Of a stretch of DNA of 64,000 nucleotides, positions 17,465 to 27,507 are shown piece after piece. Position 1 is the stretch's first letter. Every line of letters starts with the position of its first letter. This stretch comes from Erythrobacter sp. HL-111 (GTDB taxonomy: Bacteria; Pseudomonadota; Alphaproteobacteria; Sphingomonadales; Sphingomonadaceae), in the NCBI RefSeq assembly GCF_900105095.1, contig NZ_LT629743.1:1612001-1676000 (forward strand), written 5' to 3'. The position numbers and the translations under genes were made by a program. The notes below the pieces were generated by a model. That model saw nothing but the letters and a program-made list of their open reading frames with translations, did not search any database and was not told the DNA's origin.

Positions 17465-17712
17465 GCAGCCCGTCCGGGCTGCGATATCCTCGCGCCTTCG
17501 GCGCTGCGGGCGGGCGGTCGCCCTTGCGGCGGCTGCGCCGCCGGAACAGTTCTGCCTTCGCGCGTTCGTGCAAAAGCCATTGGCGCGAGGCCTCGCATGG
17601 TTGCGCGGGAACCGGTCGCGCAGCGACCGCGAGGCCACGCGGCCGAGCCGCAGGTGCCCCGCCGCACCAGCGGCGGGAACAGCACCGAGGACGCGCCGCC
17701 GGATGGCGGCGC
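17465..17712. repeat. Array of short perfect GC-rich palindromes
   Basis: Stems seen: 17465-17482 (GCAGCCCG/CGGGCTGC), 17492-17504 (GCGCC/GGCGC), 17528-17542 (GGCGGC/GCCGCC), 17585-17596 (GCGAGGCCTCGC), 17614-17628 (GGTCGC/GCGACC), 17658-17677 (CCCGCCGC/GCGGCGGG) and 17693-17712 (GCGCCGCC/GGCGGCGC). All are perfect with loops of 0-4 bases. Confidence 0.75.
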
Positions 17713-17746
17713 ACGAAACAAGAAAGTTTACAAAGTTTACACCCTG

Positions 17747-18364
17747 TCACCTTTCCTCGTCGCGCGCATATTCCTGTAAAATCGCCATTATTTCCTCGTC
17801 GGAGGGTTCGGACGGACACGGGGCGGGGAGCGAAAAACGCCGGATCGCCTCGATCTCGCCCGGGTCATCGGGGCTGGCGGCGCCGGTTTCGACCTCCTCG
17901 CCCGCCTCGACCTTTTCGAGCAGCGCCTCGAAATCGCGCGCGTGGCGTTCGGCCATCGGGCCGAGCCGCCCGAAATTCGGATTCCCGCCGAGCGTGAAGC
18001 GGCCCAGCAGCGCGACCGTCAGCCGCTCGTCATAGCGGCGGTAGGAGCCGACCTGCTCGCCCTGGTAATATACCGGCACCTCGACCCCGTTCAGCGCCCG
18101 CTCGAGCGCGGCATGGGCGAGCACGTCATAGGAATGGTGAAAGGCGACCTCCCAGGCGAGATCGAAGGGCTTGCCCTTGAGCCGCGAGCGCAGGCGATAG
18201 GCCGACTGGCGGGACCTGCCGACCGAGCGCGCGGCCTCGGTGACGGAATGCGTCGCCGAAAGCGCGCGCAGGAAGGCGGCCTGGGTTGCGAGGGTCCAGC
18301 CGTCCTCGCGGATCTTGCGACGGCTGGCGGAAGGGGCGGAGCGGGGGGCGGGTTCGTGCGGCAT
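17747..18364 (-). CDS. HTH-containing protein of unknown function
   Basis: A 205-residue protein. Residues about 25-60 (TQAAFLRALSATHSVTEAAR followed by VGRSRQSAYRLRSR) form a helix-turn-helix of the transposase/terminase-like kind; the middle contains WEVAFHHSYDVLAHAALERA and the tail is acidic. The style resembles phage small-terminase or plasmid-type HTH proteins found widely in sphingomonads, but I cannot name a family. The ATG at 18364 is the first protein-like start; no clear ribosome site. It follows darG on the same strand after a 49-base gap, with a return to normal GC, so it is probably not part of the darTG island. Confidence 0.65.
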   Translation of the reverse strand: MPHEPAPRSAPSASRRKIREDGWTLATQAAFLRALSATHSVTEAARSVGRSRQSAYRLRSRLKGKPFDLAWEVAFHHSYDVLAHAALERALNGVEVPVYYQGEQVGSYRRYDERLTVALLGRFTLGGNPNFGRLGPMAERHARDFEALLEKVEAGEEVETGAASPDDPGEIEAIRRFSLPAPCPSEPSDEEIMAILQEYARDEER

Positions 18365-18413
18365 CCGGGGAGGATGCAATGGGATGGGGGGAGTAGGAAA
18401 GGGGGATAGATGG

Positions 18414-19457
18414 CTACGACGGTGGCAGCCATCCTCCTGATTCAAGCCGTTCGAATGCAATATCGATCTGCCGTTGAGTGAAATTAGATTTGCGCTTGCT
18501 CCAGAGCCCGAACACATCGCGTACGTCCGTGGAGTTCCGCGCACCTTCTTGCCATATAGCCCAATGAGTCGTTGCTAGAAGCTCTAGGCCGAGCGGCGTT
18601 TCGAAACCTCGCACAAGCTCATCAATGCGGCCGAAAGTAATCGCAGTTTCCTTATCAGCTTCGATGACAAGTTGCGCAGCTTCAAGCGCACCGGGAACGA
18701 TCTCAATTTTTTTGTCAGGTTGGTCGCCGCCGAAGCCGTATCCAGCCGTGTAGTAACCCTCCATATCATTCAAGACATGACGTAAATTCTCAGCGTACGG
18801 CCCGTAATGTGCCTTCTGGAAGCGCAGGCGCATATTTAACCCGCCACTTTGCAAAAAATACGCCAGCTTGTGCAATTCGAGAAGAGTAATATTCGGCTCC
18901 ATCAGCCCACGCATGTATCTGTCGATGAGGCTCACTAGTGCCGCCCGGAGGGGAGATAACGTCGGGCCCGCCTTTTTACGTTGCCGCTTTATTTTGTCTG
19001 CATCAGGAAGAGGCTCGAATAAAATAACTTTAACCAATTCCAAGTCCCCTAGCGCGTGGATGATGCGAGCTTTGACTGCGGGCCATGGCAGTCCTCCCAA
19101 ACCAGAACCCAATGGCGGAAGTGCAATTGATTGAATACGCCGCTCAACGATAACGGATCGGAGATCAATTAGGCCTGCTTCAATATCTTCCAATCGACTA
19201 TTGCCCCGCCAATGTCTTTTGGTCGGAAAATTGATGATGAAGCGAGGGTTCGTTAGCTGATTTGTCGTATGCACATGCATCTTACCAGGAACGACCTCTC
19301 CGGCTGCGCAGGCGATAGCGTAATCTTCGAAATTCGAGGGATAGGCATCCTTAAATTGTAAAGCGATGCCTCGCCCCATGACACCGACACAATTTACCGT
19401 GTTGACCAAGGCCTCGGCGTCGGCGGTCAGCAAGTTTCCTTGTGCAACTTGGATCAT
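18414..19457 (-). CDS. darG: DarG-type antitoxin: macrodomain DNA ADP-ribosylglycohydrolase
   Basis: A 347-residue protein. Residues 1-155 are a macrodomain of the DarG/TARG1 branch: QGNLLTADAEALVNTVNCVG, VMGRGIALQFK, FINFPTKRHWRG (read IINFPTKRHW) and LPPLGSGLGGLPW. The remaining about 190 residues are the DarG C-terminal domain that in known systems binds and blocks DarT. The macrodomain removes ADP-ribose that DarT attaches to thymidine in single-stranded DNA. The start at 19457 follows GGAGGGGGAGAGAG; its ribosome site lies within the 3' end of darT. The genes are ordered toxin-antitoxin and coupled. GC is near 50%, far below the neighbours, pointing to transfer. Confidence 0.93.
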   Translation of the reverse strand: MIQVAQGNLLTADAEALVNTVNCVGVMGRGIALQFKDAYPSNFEDYAIACAAGEVVPGKMHVHTTNQLTNPRFIINFPTKRHWRGNSRLEDIEAGLIDLRSVIVERRIQSIALPPLGSGLGGLPWPAVKARIIHALGDLELVKVILFEPLPDADKIKRQRKKAGPTLSPLRAALVSLIDRYMRGLMEPNITLLELHKLAYFLQSGGLNMRLRFQKAHYGPYAENLRHVLNDMEGYYTAGYGFGGDQPDKKIEIVPGALEAAQLVIEADKETAITFGRIDELVRGFETPLGLELLATTHWAIWQEGARNSTDVRDVFGLWSKRKSNFTQRQIDIAFERLESGGWLPPS

Positions 19458-19474
19458 TTCTCTCTCCCCCTCCG

Positions 19475-20122
19475 TCAATAATACCATGCACGGATTATCT
19501 CGATATTGGGGCGATGGACCGTGCTGGGTATCGCGTCGGACACGTGTTGGGCGACGGTCTGATCGATGACACCCACCCGCTCTACCAAGGCCCAAGGGAA
19601 CCCACCTTCGAGCAAAAATTCGGCCTGCTTAGCGTCCTTTGTTTCTGGCGTACTGAAGTCAGTTCCTAGGACCGCCGGCCAGTTCAGCTCTGGGAGATCT
19701 TCCCAGTCAGTGCGGAACTCAGCGTAGTTCGCAGAAGCATTGCCTAGGGTGAAGGCCCAACGTTTGTCTCGAACCCGCGCCCACTCCACAACGGCCTTCA
19801 TATCGGCTTGCAGATGCACAATCGGCCTCTGCCCTCCTCTGTAATTGAGGTTCGGATGGTTCGCTTTGTGAATTACGTAAAGCATCAGCGATCTAGAACA
19901 AAAATAGAACGGAACGCAAGCCCCGACAGTCAGCCCGAGATGCCCGTCGACGGGACGGGACAGGCGGTGTGCTTTCAAACTCTGCATGCCTATGACGGTG
20001 CCGCAACCGTCGCGTCCGTTCATTTCGGTATCTGGCAACAGGCCCCCAGCAGCGATCACTGACGGCAAGCGATCGACATGCAGAATATGGTAGATTTTTG
20101 GGCGATCAGGCGGCGCGCTCAT
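19475..20122 (-). CDS. darT: DarT-type DNA ADP-ribosyltransferase toxin
   Basis: A 215-residue protein of the DarT (DUF4433) family, toxins that use NAD+ to ADP-ribosylate thymidine in single-stranded DNA and stall replication; several defend against phage. Family blocks: KIYHILHVDRLPSVIAAGGL, VPFYFCSRSLMLYVI (the FYF..RS.MLY motif) and the catalytic-glutamate segment KQAEFLLEGGFPW with Glu168. The R of the NAD site is in GMQSLKAHRL. All key elements are present, so the toxin looks active. darG begins 17 bases beyond the stop. Base composition near 50% GC sets both genes apart from surrounding DNA. Confidence 0.92.
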   Translation of the reverse strand: MSAPPDRPKIYHILHVDRLPSVIAAGGLLPDTEMNGRDGCGTVIGMQSLKAHRLSRPVDGHLGLTVGACVPFYFCSRSLMLYVIHKANHPNLNYRGGQRPIVHLQADMKAVVEWARVRDKRWAFTLGNASANYAEFRTDWEDLPELNWPAVLGTDFSTPETKDAKQAEFLLEGGFPWALVERVGVIDQTVAQHVSDAIPSTVHRPNIEIIRAWYY

Positions 20123-20176
20123 CCACGTCGAATAATCCGCTTACGGCATATGAACAAGCGAACTCGCGTCAGCCCC

Positions 20177-20707
20177 TCACCCCCGCACGATCTCCTCCGC
20201 CAGCACGGCGACGGTCACGCCCATCAGCTCCACCTTAAGCTCGTTGTAGGCGCGGCTCCCGTCCGGCGACAAAGTCAGCCGCTGGGTCACGTCGTAATTG
20301 CCGTCCATGCGGTAGCTGATCGTCAGCAGGTTGCCTTTCGCATATAGCTCCACCAGCCCGTCGGCGTCGGTCAGCGCGCCCTCCCAGCGGCCTTCGCCTG
20401 CTTCACGGATTTCCCAGCGGCGGGTGCGCGGGGGCTTGTCGCCCTCGAACACCACCTGCTCCAGTTCGAGCACGCCGGGGCGCAGCATCCGCCCGGCGCT
20501 TTCGACCCGCAGCGGGACCGTGCCGGAGACGACCTTGTCGAGTTCGCCCCGCCCCGTGCTCATGCCGGCGAAGAACACCAGCGGGTCGAAAAAGGGCGCC
20601 TCGGCGCGCGGGACGGGGTCGAAGCCTTCATCGGGCAGGGTGGCGCAGGCGGCGAGCGCGAGGAGCGCGGCGGGGAGCGGCGCCGCGAGGGCGGCGCGCG
20701 GCCTCAT
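20177..20707 (-). CDS. DUF3833-like lipoprotein
   Basis: A 176-residue lipoprotein: signal ALLALAACATLP (lipobox Cys21), then a beta-rich domain with FFAGMSTGRGELDKVVSG, RRWEIREAGEGRWEGALTDA and KGNLLTISYRMDGNYDV. These match the general plan of DUF3833 (FF.G...G.G, RxW.I, G.A..., GNxL.w.Y). Exported and membrane anchored; role unknown. The ATG overlaps the preceding gene's stop (ATGA), so it is the third gene of a coupled operon with the EthD and DUF3365-like genes. Confidence 0.75.
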   Translation of the reverse strand: MRPRAALAAPLPAALLALAACATLPDEGFDPVPRAEAPFFDPLVFFAGMSTGRGELDKVVSGTVPLRVESAGRMLRPGVLELEQVVFEGDKPPRTRRWEIREAGEGRWEGALTDADGLVELYAKGNLLTISYRMDGNYDVTQRLTLSPDGSRAYNELKVELMGVTVAVLAEEIVRG

Positions 20708-21327
20708 GCGCCGAAGCTGCCGGCGGGCCAGGAGATGAGCAGCGCGCCGCGCAGGTCCCCGGGCTCGAACCCGGTCGCGGCGTCATCCGGGTAGAGGCTT
20801 TCGATATGGGCCTCAAGCTCGGGATCGATGGCGGGGCCATGGCAGGCGGAACAGGGCTGTTCGGCCATGGGGATCGCGCTGAGAAAATGGACCCGCCCGT
20901 CCTCGGCCTGCCAGATGCGGCGGGCGGGCGCGCCGTCCACGACCGGCTCTGCCGCGAGCGAATCGTATTGCGCCTGCATTTCCGGGGGCACGCCGCCCTG
21001 CGGATTGCGGTGGAGCGCGGCGATGCGGGTGACGCGCGCGCCGCTTTCCTCCGAAGCGGATTCGGCCAGCGCGGGGGCGACCTGCTGGCACACGCTGACG
21101 GCGTTCTTCGCGCCTCCGGTCTCAAGCGCGCTCTTGAGCTGGGTCCTGAGGTCCGCGGCGAAGCCCTGCGCGATCGGCGCCGAACGCGCCGCGACCGCCG
21201 CTTCGTCGAGCGGGGCGGGCGCGGGTTCGGTTTCGTCCCCGCCTTCGCCCCCGCCCGCACACGCGGCGAGCGCGAGCGGCGCCCATGCCGCCAGGAACCC
21301 GCGCCCGGTGATGCGCCCGTCGTTCAT
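20704..21327 (-). CDS. DUF3365 / Tll0287-like heme lipoprotein
   Basis: A 207-residue exported protein. Signal and lipobox LALAACAGG (Cys23) are followed by an acidic linker and a DUF3365 domain: VSVCQQVAPALAESASEESG, RVTRIAALHRNPQGGVPPEM (the RxS/T..LRNP-type block) and a single c-type heme site PCSACHG with Cys159, Cys162, His163. Tll0287-type proteins bind heme in a PAS-like fold and may act as redox sensors. Overlaps both neighbours by four bases (ATGA), so it is translationally coupled to the EthD gene before and the DUF3833-like gene after. Confidence 0.88.
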   Translation of the reverse strand: MNDGRITGRGFLAAWAPLALAACAGGGEGGDETEPAPAPLDEAAVAARSAPIAQGFAADLRTQLKSALETGGAKNAVSVCQQVAPALAESASEESGARVTRIAALHRNPQGGVPPEMQAQYDSLAAEPVVDGAPARRIWQAEDGRVHFLSAIPMAEQPCSACHGPAIDPELEAHIESLYPDDAATGFEPGDLRGALLISWPAGSFGA

Positions 21328-21731
21328 CTGCTTGCCTCCTCGACCTGTTCGCCGCCGATTACCGCGTTCGCCGCGCTGAGGAAATAGCGGCTGCGCGCAA
21401 AATCGATGAAGCGCGCCTCGTCGGCTGCGAGGATCGCGGCGTGGCGGCGGGCTTCCTCGCTCGACCCGGCCGCGGCGAGCGCCGCCTCGCTGTCGAACCA
21501 GATTTCCGCGATGCCGTCGAAATCCTCGCCCTCGCCGCAGGGGATGCCCTGCGCCCCGGCGAGGCGGCAGGCAAGGTCGCTCGTCAGCGTGTGCTGCTGG
21601 TGATAGCGGCGGATGCCGAGCGCCTCGCTCGCCGCGACGACCAGCGGGGCGTGGGTTTCGCGCCAGTAGCGCTGAAACTGCGCGCGGGTGAGCGTCGGCA
21701 GGCGGTGGAGGCAATAGGTGATGCGGATCAT
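21324..21731 (-). CDS. EthD-domain (dimeric ferredoxin-like barrel) protein
   Basis: A 135-residue cytosolic protein: IRITYCLHRLPTLTRAQFQR with YWRETHAPLV is the EthD opening, and FDGIAEIWFDSEAALAAAG the second half. EthD proteins help P450-based ether degradation or act as small mono-oxygenases; the substrate here is open. It heads a three-gene operon with a heme lipoprotein and a DUF3833-like lipoprotein. Confidence 0.88.
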   Translation of the reverse strand: MIRITYCLHRLPTLTRAQFQRYWRETHAPLVVAASEALGIRRYHQQHTLTSDLACRLAGAQGIPCGEGEDFDGIAEIWFDSEAALAAAGSSEEARRHAAILAADEARFIDFARSRYFLSAANAVIGGEQVEEASR

Positions 21732-21750
21732 GCGGGAGGCCTTGCGAACC

Positions 21751-21783
21751 GGACCCGGCGGCGGCCATGGCCCCGCCGGGTCC
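21751..21783. terminator. Strong GC hairpin between thiC and the EthD operon
   Basis: GGACCCGGCGG and CCGCCGGGTCC form a perfect 11-bp stem with an 11-base loop, 20 bases past the thiC stop. There is no U-tract, so it may be a weak terminator or a roadblock between two minus-strand units. Confidence 0.45.
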
Positions 21784-21802
21784 TCTCCATCCTATTGCGT
21801 CC

Positions 21803-23866
<2,064 letters not shown>

Positions 23867-23909
23867 GACACATACAGGTTTTGCCGGGCGGTGTCGAGAC
23901 TTGCCGGCG

Positions 23910-25367
23910 TCAGACCAGCACGAAGGCCGATGCGCCGGCCGCCGATCCGCTGACGATCCTGTCGAGGGTCGAGCCGCGCACCGCGACCTCGTGCGGGGTC
24001 CCCTGCGCGAAGGAGGTGACGAGCTGGAGCGCCGCCGCACCGGGGAAATCGGCATCGTTGAAGGTCGAATCGAGAATCTCGACCCGGCCGGGGTCGGTCG
24101 TGGCGGGCGAATTGTGAATACCGAAGATGTTCTTCGCCGCCGCCGCCTCGCTGGTGCAGCCCTCCATCACCATCAGGTGTCCGTTGGACAGGCCGCAGCC
24201 CTGCAGCCAGGTCTGCTGGAGCGGCGAGCCGACGAAACGCACGTTCTTCATCACCGAGACGAGCGGGAAACGGAGGCTCGCGCCATCGCGCTCGTCGCGG
24301 CGGCTGAGACCGTTCGCGTTGTCGATGTGGAGCGCATAGCCCCGCCCCCGGTTCTCGATCTCCATGTCCTCGATCCGGAACGAGAAGGGCGCCTCCAGCA
24401 CCGGCGCGGTGCCGCCGGTATCGGGCAGGAAAAGGCGGGTGTCCCCGCGTCCGCGCAGGGTGACGAACGGCGGGACGAGCAGCCCTTCGTCGATGCCGCC
24501 GCTGCGCAAGGCGGGCATTTCCTCCGACCAGCCGTCATCGACGCATTCGATCAGCACCTGGTTCGAAAAGGCGGCGATGTCCGAACAGGGAAAGGTCGAA
24601 CGGGCGATCGGCGTGCCCGTGCGATAGAGGCTGCGGATCGCGGCGGCGAAGCTGTTGAAATGGGTCGCACCCGCCGCGCCCGCCCCGACCGTCAGGCGCA
24701 CCGCCGGTTCCGCCGCGGCGGCGAAGCGGGCGTGGATATCCTCGCGGGTGAGCACGCGATCGGGCTCGATGCCCGCTTCGGCCGGGGCGGTGTAGGTGGT
24801 GAGCGCGGTGCGGTTCCAGTCGATCCGCGACCAGTCGACCCGGGCGAGCGCGGTGATGCCCGTGTAGGAGGGCAGGGTGCGCTGCGAGAACAGCACCGTA
24901 TCCGGTATCCCGCCGGTGAAATCGCGGTCCCCCTGCCGCGCCCACATCGCGACATCGGTGCCGCTCGCGGCGTCCCGCAGGATCAGCCGCACGCGGTAGA
25001 GGTTCGATCCCGGGAAGAAGGCGGTTTCGTAGTTCAGCAGGTAATCCGCTGCGGGATCGCCGCCCTCGACATGGATGTCGGTGACGAGCGCGCGCAGGTA
25101 ATCGTCGGCCACCGCCGCCCGGAACGGCGAATTCGCGGCCTGCGTGGGAGTGGGGGTCGGGGTCGGGATCGGCGTGGGCGTCGGCGCAGGGGCCGGGCCG
25201 GAAGGCGGGCCGCCGGTCGCTGGCGGCTGCGAACCGCTCCCGCTCCCGCTCCCGCCGCCGCCGCCGCCGCACGAGGCCAGCGCAAGCGCGCTCGCACCGG
25301 CAAGGACGCCCCTTCTCGAAAAGTGCAAGATGCCGCTCCCGTCTGGTCGCGCGGTCGTCGTGCGCAA
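23910..25367 (-). CDS. Secreted Tat-lipoprotein, apparent beta-helix fold (paralog A)
   Basis: A 485-residue protein. The N-terminus carries a Tat-like motif SRRGVLAGASALALASCGGG, which also holds a lipobox (LASC), followed by Gly/Ser and a PTPTPIPTPTPTPT linker. The body has repeated short strands ending in ladders of Asn/Gly/Val (FVTLRGRGDTRLFL, VSVMKNVRFVGS, RVEILDSTFNDADF), as in right-handed beta-helix, pectin-methylesterase-like proteins. It starts with TTG at 25367, with AAGGA 11 bases upstream; no ATG fits the signal. The plus-strand gene at 27508 is a paralog with the same layout. No catalytic residues are identified. Confidence 0.75.
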   Translation of the reverse strand: MRTTTARPDGSGILHFSRRGVLAGASALALASCGGGGGGSGSGSGSQPPATGGPPSGPAPAPTPTPIPTPTPTPTQAANSPFRAAVADDYLRALVTDIHVEGGDPAADYLLNYETAFFPGSNLYRVRLILRDAASGTDVAMWARQGDRDFTGGIPDTVLFSQRTLPSYTGITALARVDWSRIDWNRTALTTYTAPAEAGIEPDRVLTREDIHARFAAAAEPAVRLTVGAGAAGATHFNSFAAAIRSLYRTGTPIARSTFPCSDIAAFSNQVLIECVDDGWSEEMPALRSGGIDEGLLVPPFVTLRGRGDTRLFLPDTGGTAPVLEAPFSFRIEDMEIENRGRGYALHIDNANGLSRRDERDGASLRFPLVSVMKNVRFVGSPLQQTWLQGCGLSNGHLMVMEGCTSEAAAAKNIFGIHNSPATTDPGRVEILDSTFNDADFPGAAALQLVTSFAQGTPHEVAVRGSTLDRIVSGSAAGASAFVLV

Positions 25368-25528
25368 AATGGATGTTGTCCTTGTGGGCTAGCACCGATC
25401 CGGAGGCAACACCGTTACCGGCTTTCCCTTTGAACGGCCTAGGTTCTTTCCCCGAGAGCCCGCGAAGGAAAGGCCGCGCCCATGCGGGGTGCCGCCGGCG
25501 CCTTCCCCCGTCATGCGAAGGAAAGACC

Positions 25529-27358
25529 ATGCCCCGTCCCGCGCCCCGGATCGTCCCTCCCGCACCGCTCTGCCCGGCTGCGGCTGCGCTCGCCCGCATG
25601 GCGCTTGCCGCCGCCGTCCTTGCCGCGCTGGTCGCCGGTGCGCCCGCCGCGGCGGACGGGGCGGCCCAATGCACGCTCGACGGTGTTTCCCCGCCCGTGG
25701 TCGCCACGGCCGAGGACGGGCTCCAGTGCGGCCGCACGGCAAGCGCGGGGGGAAGCTTCGCCACGGCTCTCGGCAACGACGCCGATGCCTCCGGGGACCG
25801 CGCGGTGGCGGTCGGCAACGCCGCCCGCGCGCCCGGCACGGCGAACACCGCTATCGGCCAGTTCGCCCGGGCGGGGACCACGGCCGCCACCAGCAATGCG
25901 AGCGCGCTGGGCCAGGGCGCGCTGGCCGATGCCTCGGGCGCGACCGCGCTCGGGGCGGGCAGCCGGGCGACCGGCGGAAACGCGGTCGCGATCGGGCTGT
26001 TCTCGGACGCGGGGGCGGACAATGCGATCGCGGTCGGCCGTTTCGCCGATGCCGGAGCGGCGGGCGCGATGGCGCTCGGCCGGTCGTCCGCCGCGACGGC
26101 GGCGCGGGCGCTCGCGATCGGCGAACTCGCCGACGCGCGCGAGGCGGAAAGCATCGCGCTCGGCGGATCGGCCGATGCGAGCGCGGCGGGCGCGATGGCC
26201 CTCGGTCAGGGCAGCGCGGCGAGCGCACAGGGCGCGGTCGCGCTCGGCCGTCTCTCCGTCGCCGACGAGGCGAACACGGTCGCGGTCGGATCGGCCAGCC
26301 TGCAGCGCCGGATCGTCCACGTCGCCGCCGGGATCGCCGACAGCGACGCGGTCAATCTCGGCCAGTTGAACAGCGCGCTCGGCGATGCGATCGCCGGGAT
26401 CGAGGTCGGCGCGCCGACGCCCTATCTCGCGATCAGCTCGGCGGGGATCGCGGCGAGCTCGAGCGGGACCGACACGATCGCGCTCGGGCGCGAGGCGAAC
26501 GCGGAAGGGCTCAACACCACCTCGCTCGGATCGGGCACCACGGCGACCGGCGTGCAATCGACCGCGGTCGGATCGGGCGCGGGGGCGACGGGGGTGGGCG
26601 CGCTCGCCTTCGGTGCCTTCTCTCAGGCGCGCAGCAGCTTTTCGACCGCGCTCGGCTATTCCGCCTTCGCGCCCGCGGACCAGGCGACCGCGATCGGCAA
26701 CCGCGCGCAGGCGACGAACCTCGGGGCCACCGCGATCGGGTTCGAGACCCGCGCGCTCGCGACCGATTCGGCGGCGATCGGCACAGGCGCGGCGGCGAAC
26801 CATGCCGGCGCCACCGCGATCGGCGCGGGCGCGGCGACCAGTGCGGCGCGGCAGGTCGCGCTCGGCGGGGCGGGCAGCGCGGTGAGGATCGGCGACATCG
26901 AGGCCTCGACCCTCGCGCAGGTCGGCCCGGTCGATGTCGTCACCGTCGATGCTAACGGCACGCTCGGGCGGCAGCAGGCCGCGAGCGCCGCCGCGGTCGC
27001 CAACATGCGGGTTTCGATGAACAGCCTCGCGGCGATCACCGACGCGCAGTTCGGCGCGCTCGAAAACCGGGTGAACGGCCTCGATGCGCGCCTCGCAGGC
27101 CTGGACTTCCGGCTCGAGGAGGTCGACCGGCGCGCGCGCGGCGGGATCGTGGCGGCGATGGCGCTGGCCGGGCAGATGGTGGTGCCGGACAGCAATCTAT
27201 CGGTCAGCCTCAACGCCTCGACCTTCGGCGGCGAACAGGGCTTTGCCGGATCGCTCGCGGCGCGGCTCGGGCAACGGCTCTACCTCTCGGCCGGCATCGC
27301 CGGGTCGAGCGCGCCGGAAAGCACCGGCGGGCGGGTCGGCCTCGCGGTCGGTTTCTGA
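25529..27358 (+). CDS. YadA-like trimeric autotransporter adhesin
   Basis: A 609-residue surface protein. Signal peptide about 1-42; then two sets of head repeats of the (S/A)xAxG type (ATALGNDADASGDRAVAVGN and many more), separated and followed by connector sequences. The first set ends in the neck motif NTVAVGSASLQRRIVHVAAG then SDAVNLGQLNSAL. After the second head comes a short stalk of coiled coil (ALENRVNGLDARLAGLDFRL) and the four-strand YadA anchor (about 545-609) ending in VGLAVGF. Three copies would form the outer-membrane barrel and a trimeric fibre for adhesion. GAAGGAAAG precedes the ATG. It sits between two paralogous Tat-lipoproteins, one divergent, one downstream. Confidence 0.93.
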   Translation: MPRPAPRIVPPAPLCPAAAALARMALAAAVLAALVAGAPAAADGAAQCTLDGVSPPVVATAEDGLQCGRTASAGGSFATALGNDADASGDRAVAVGNAARAPGTANTAIGQFARAGTTAATSNASALGQGALADASGATALGAGSRATGGNAVAIGLFSDAGADNAIAVGRFADAGAAGAMALGRSSAATAARALAIGELADAREAESIALGGSADASAAGAMALGQGSAASAQGAVALGRLSVADEANTVAVGSASLQRRIVHVAAGIADSDAVNLGQLNSALGDAIAGIEVGAPTPYLAISSAGIAASSSGTDTIALGREANAEGLNTTSLGSGTTATGVQSTAVGSGAGATGVGALAFGAFSQARSSFSTALGYSAFAPADQATAIGNRAQATNLGATAIGFETRALATDSAAIGTGAAANHAGATAIGAGAATSAARQVALGGAGSAVRIGDIEASTLAQVGPVDVVTVDANGTLGRQQAASAAAVANMRVSMNSLAAITDAQFGALENRVNGLDARLAGLDFRLEEVDRRARGGIVAAMALAGQMVVPDSNLSVSLNASTFGGEQGFAGSLAARLGQRLYLSAGIAGSSAPESTGGRVGLAVGF

Positions 27359-27507
27359 GCGCCGCACCGCGTTTGCGCCGCCCGGAGCGCAAGCCATTCC
27401 GGGGCAAGCGGATTTTCGGGTTTCCCGGCCCGCACCCCGGCCTTAAGGCACGGGACCTGCGGGGATGCAGCGCAATCGATCAAGAGGCAGGAGGAACAGT
27501 CCCGGTC

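Larger units (their letters stand above)
17171..17746. other. Non-coding region with tandem repeat and palindrome array
   Basis: No credible gene in 576 bases: the open frames here lack ribosome sites and protein-like composition. It holds the leader of the cold-shock gene, a three-unit degenerate tandem repeat (17410-17462) and at least seven short GC-rich perfect palindromes (17465-17712). Confidence 0.7.

Noticed and set aside
17347..17721. Open frames in the palindrome-rich region as small genes
   Set aside because: No ribosome site; the translated products are Arg/Ala-rich and follow from the GC palindromes.
24535..26154. 539-codon minus-strand open frame across the promoter of the adhesin
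   Set aside because: It overlaps the true lipoprotein and adhesin frames and reads as an Ala/Arg-rich shadow.
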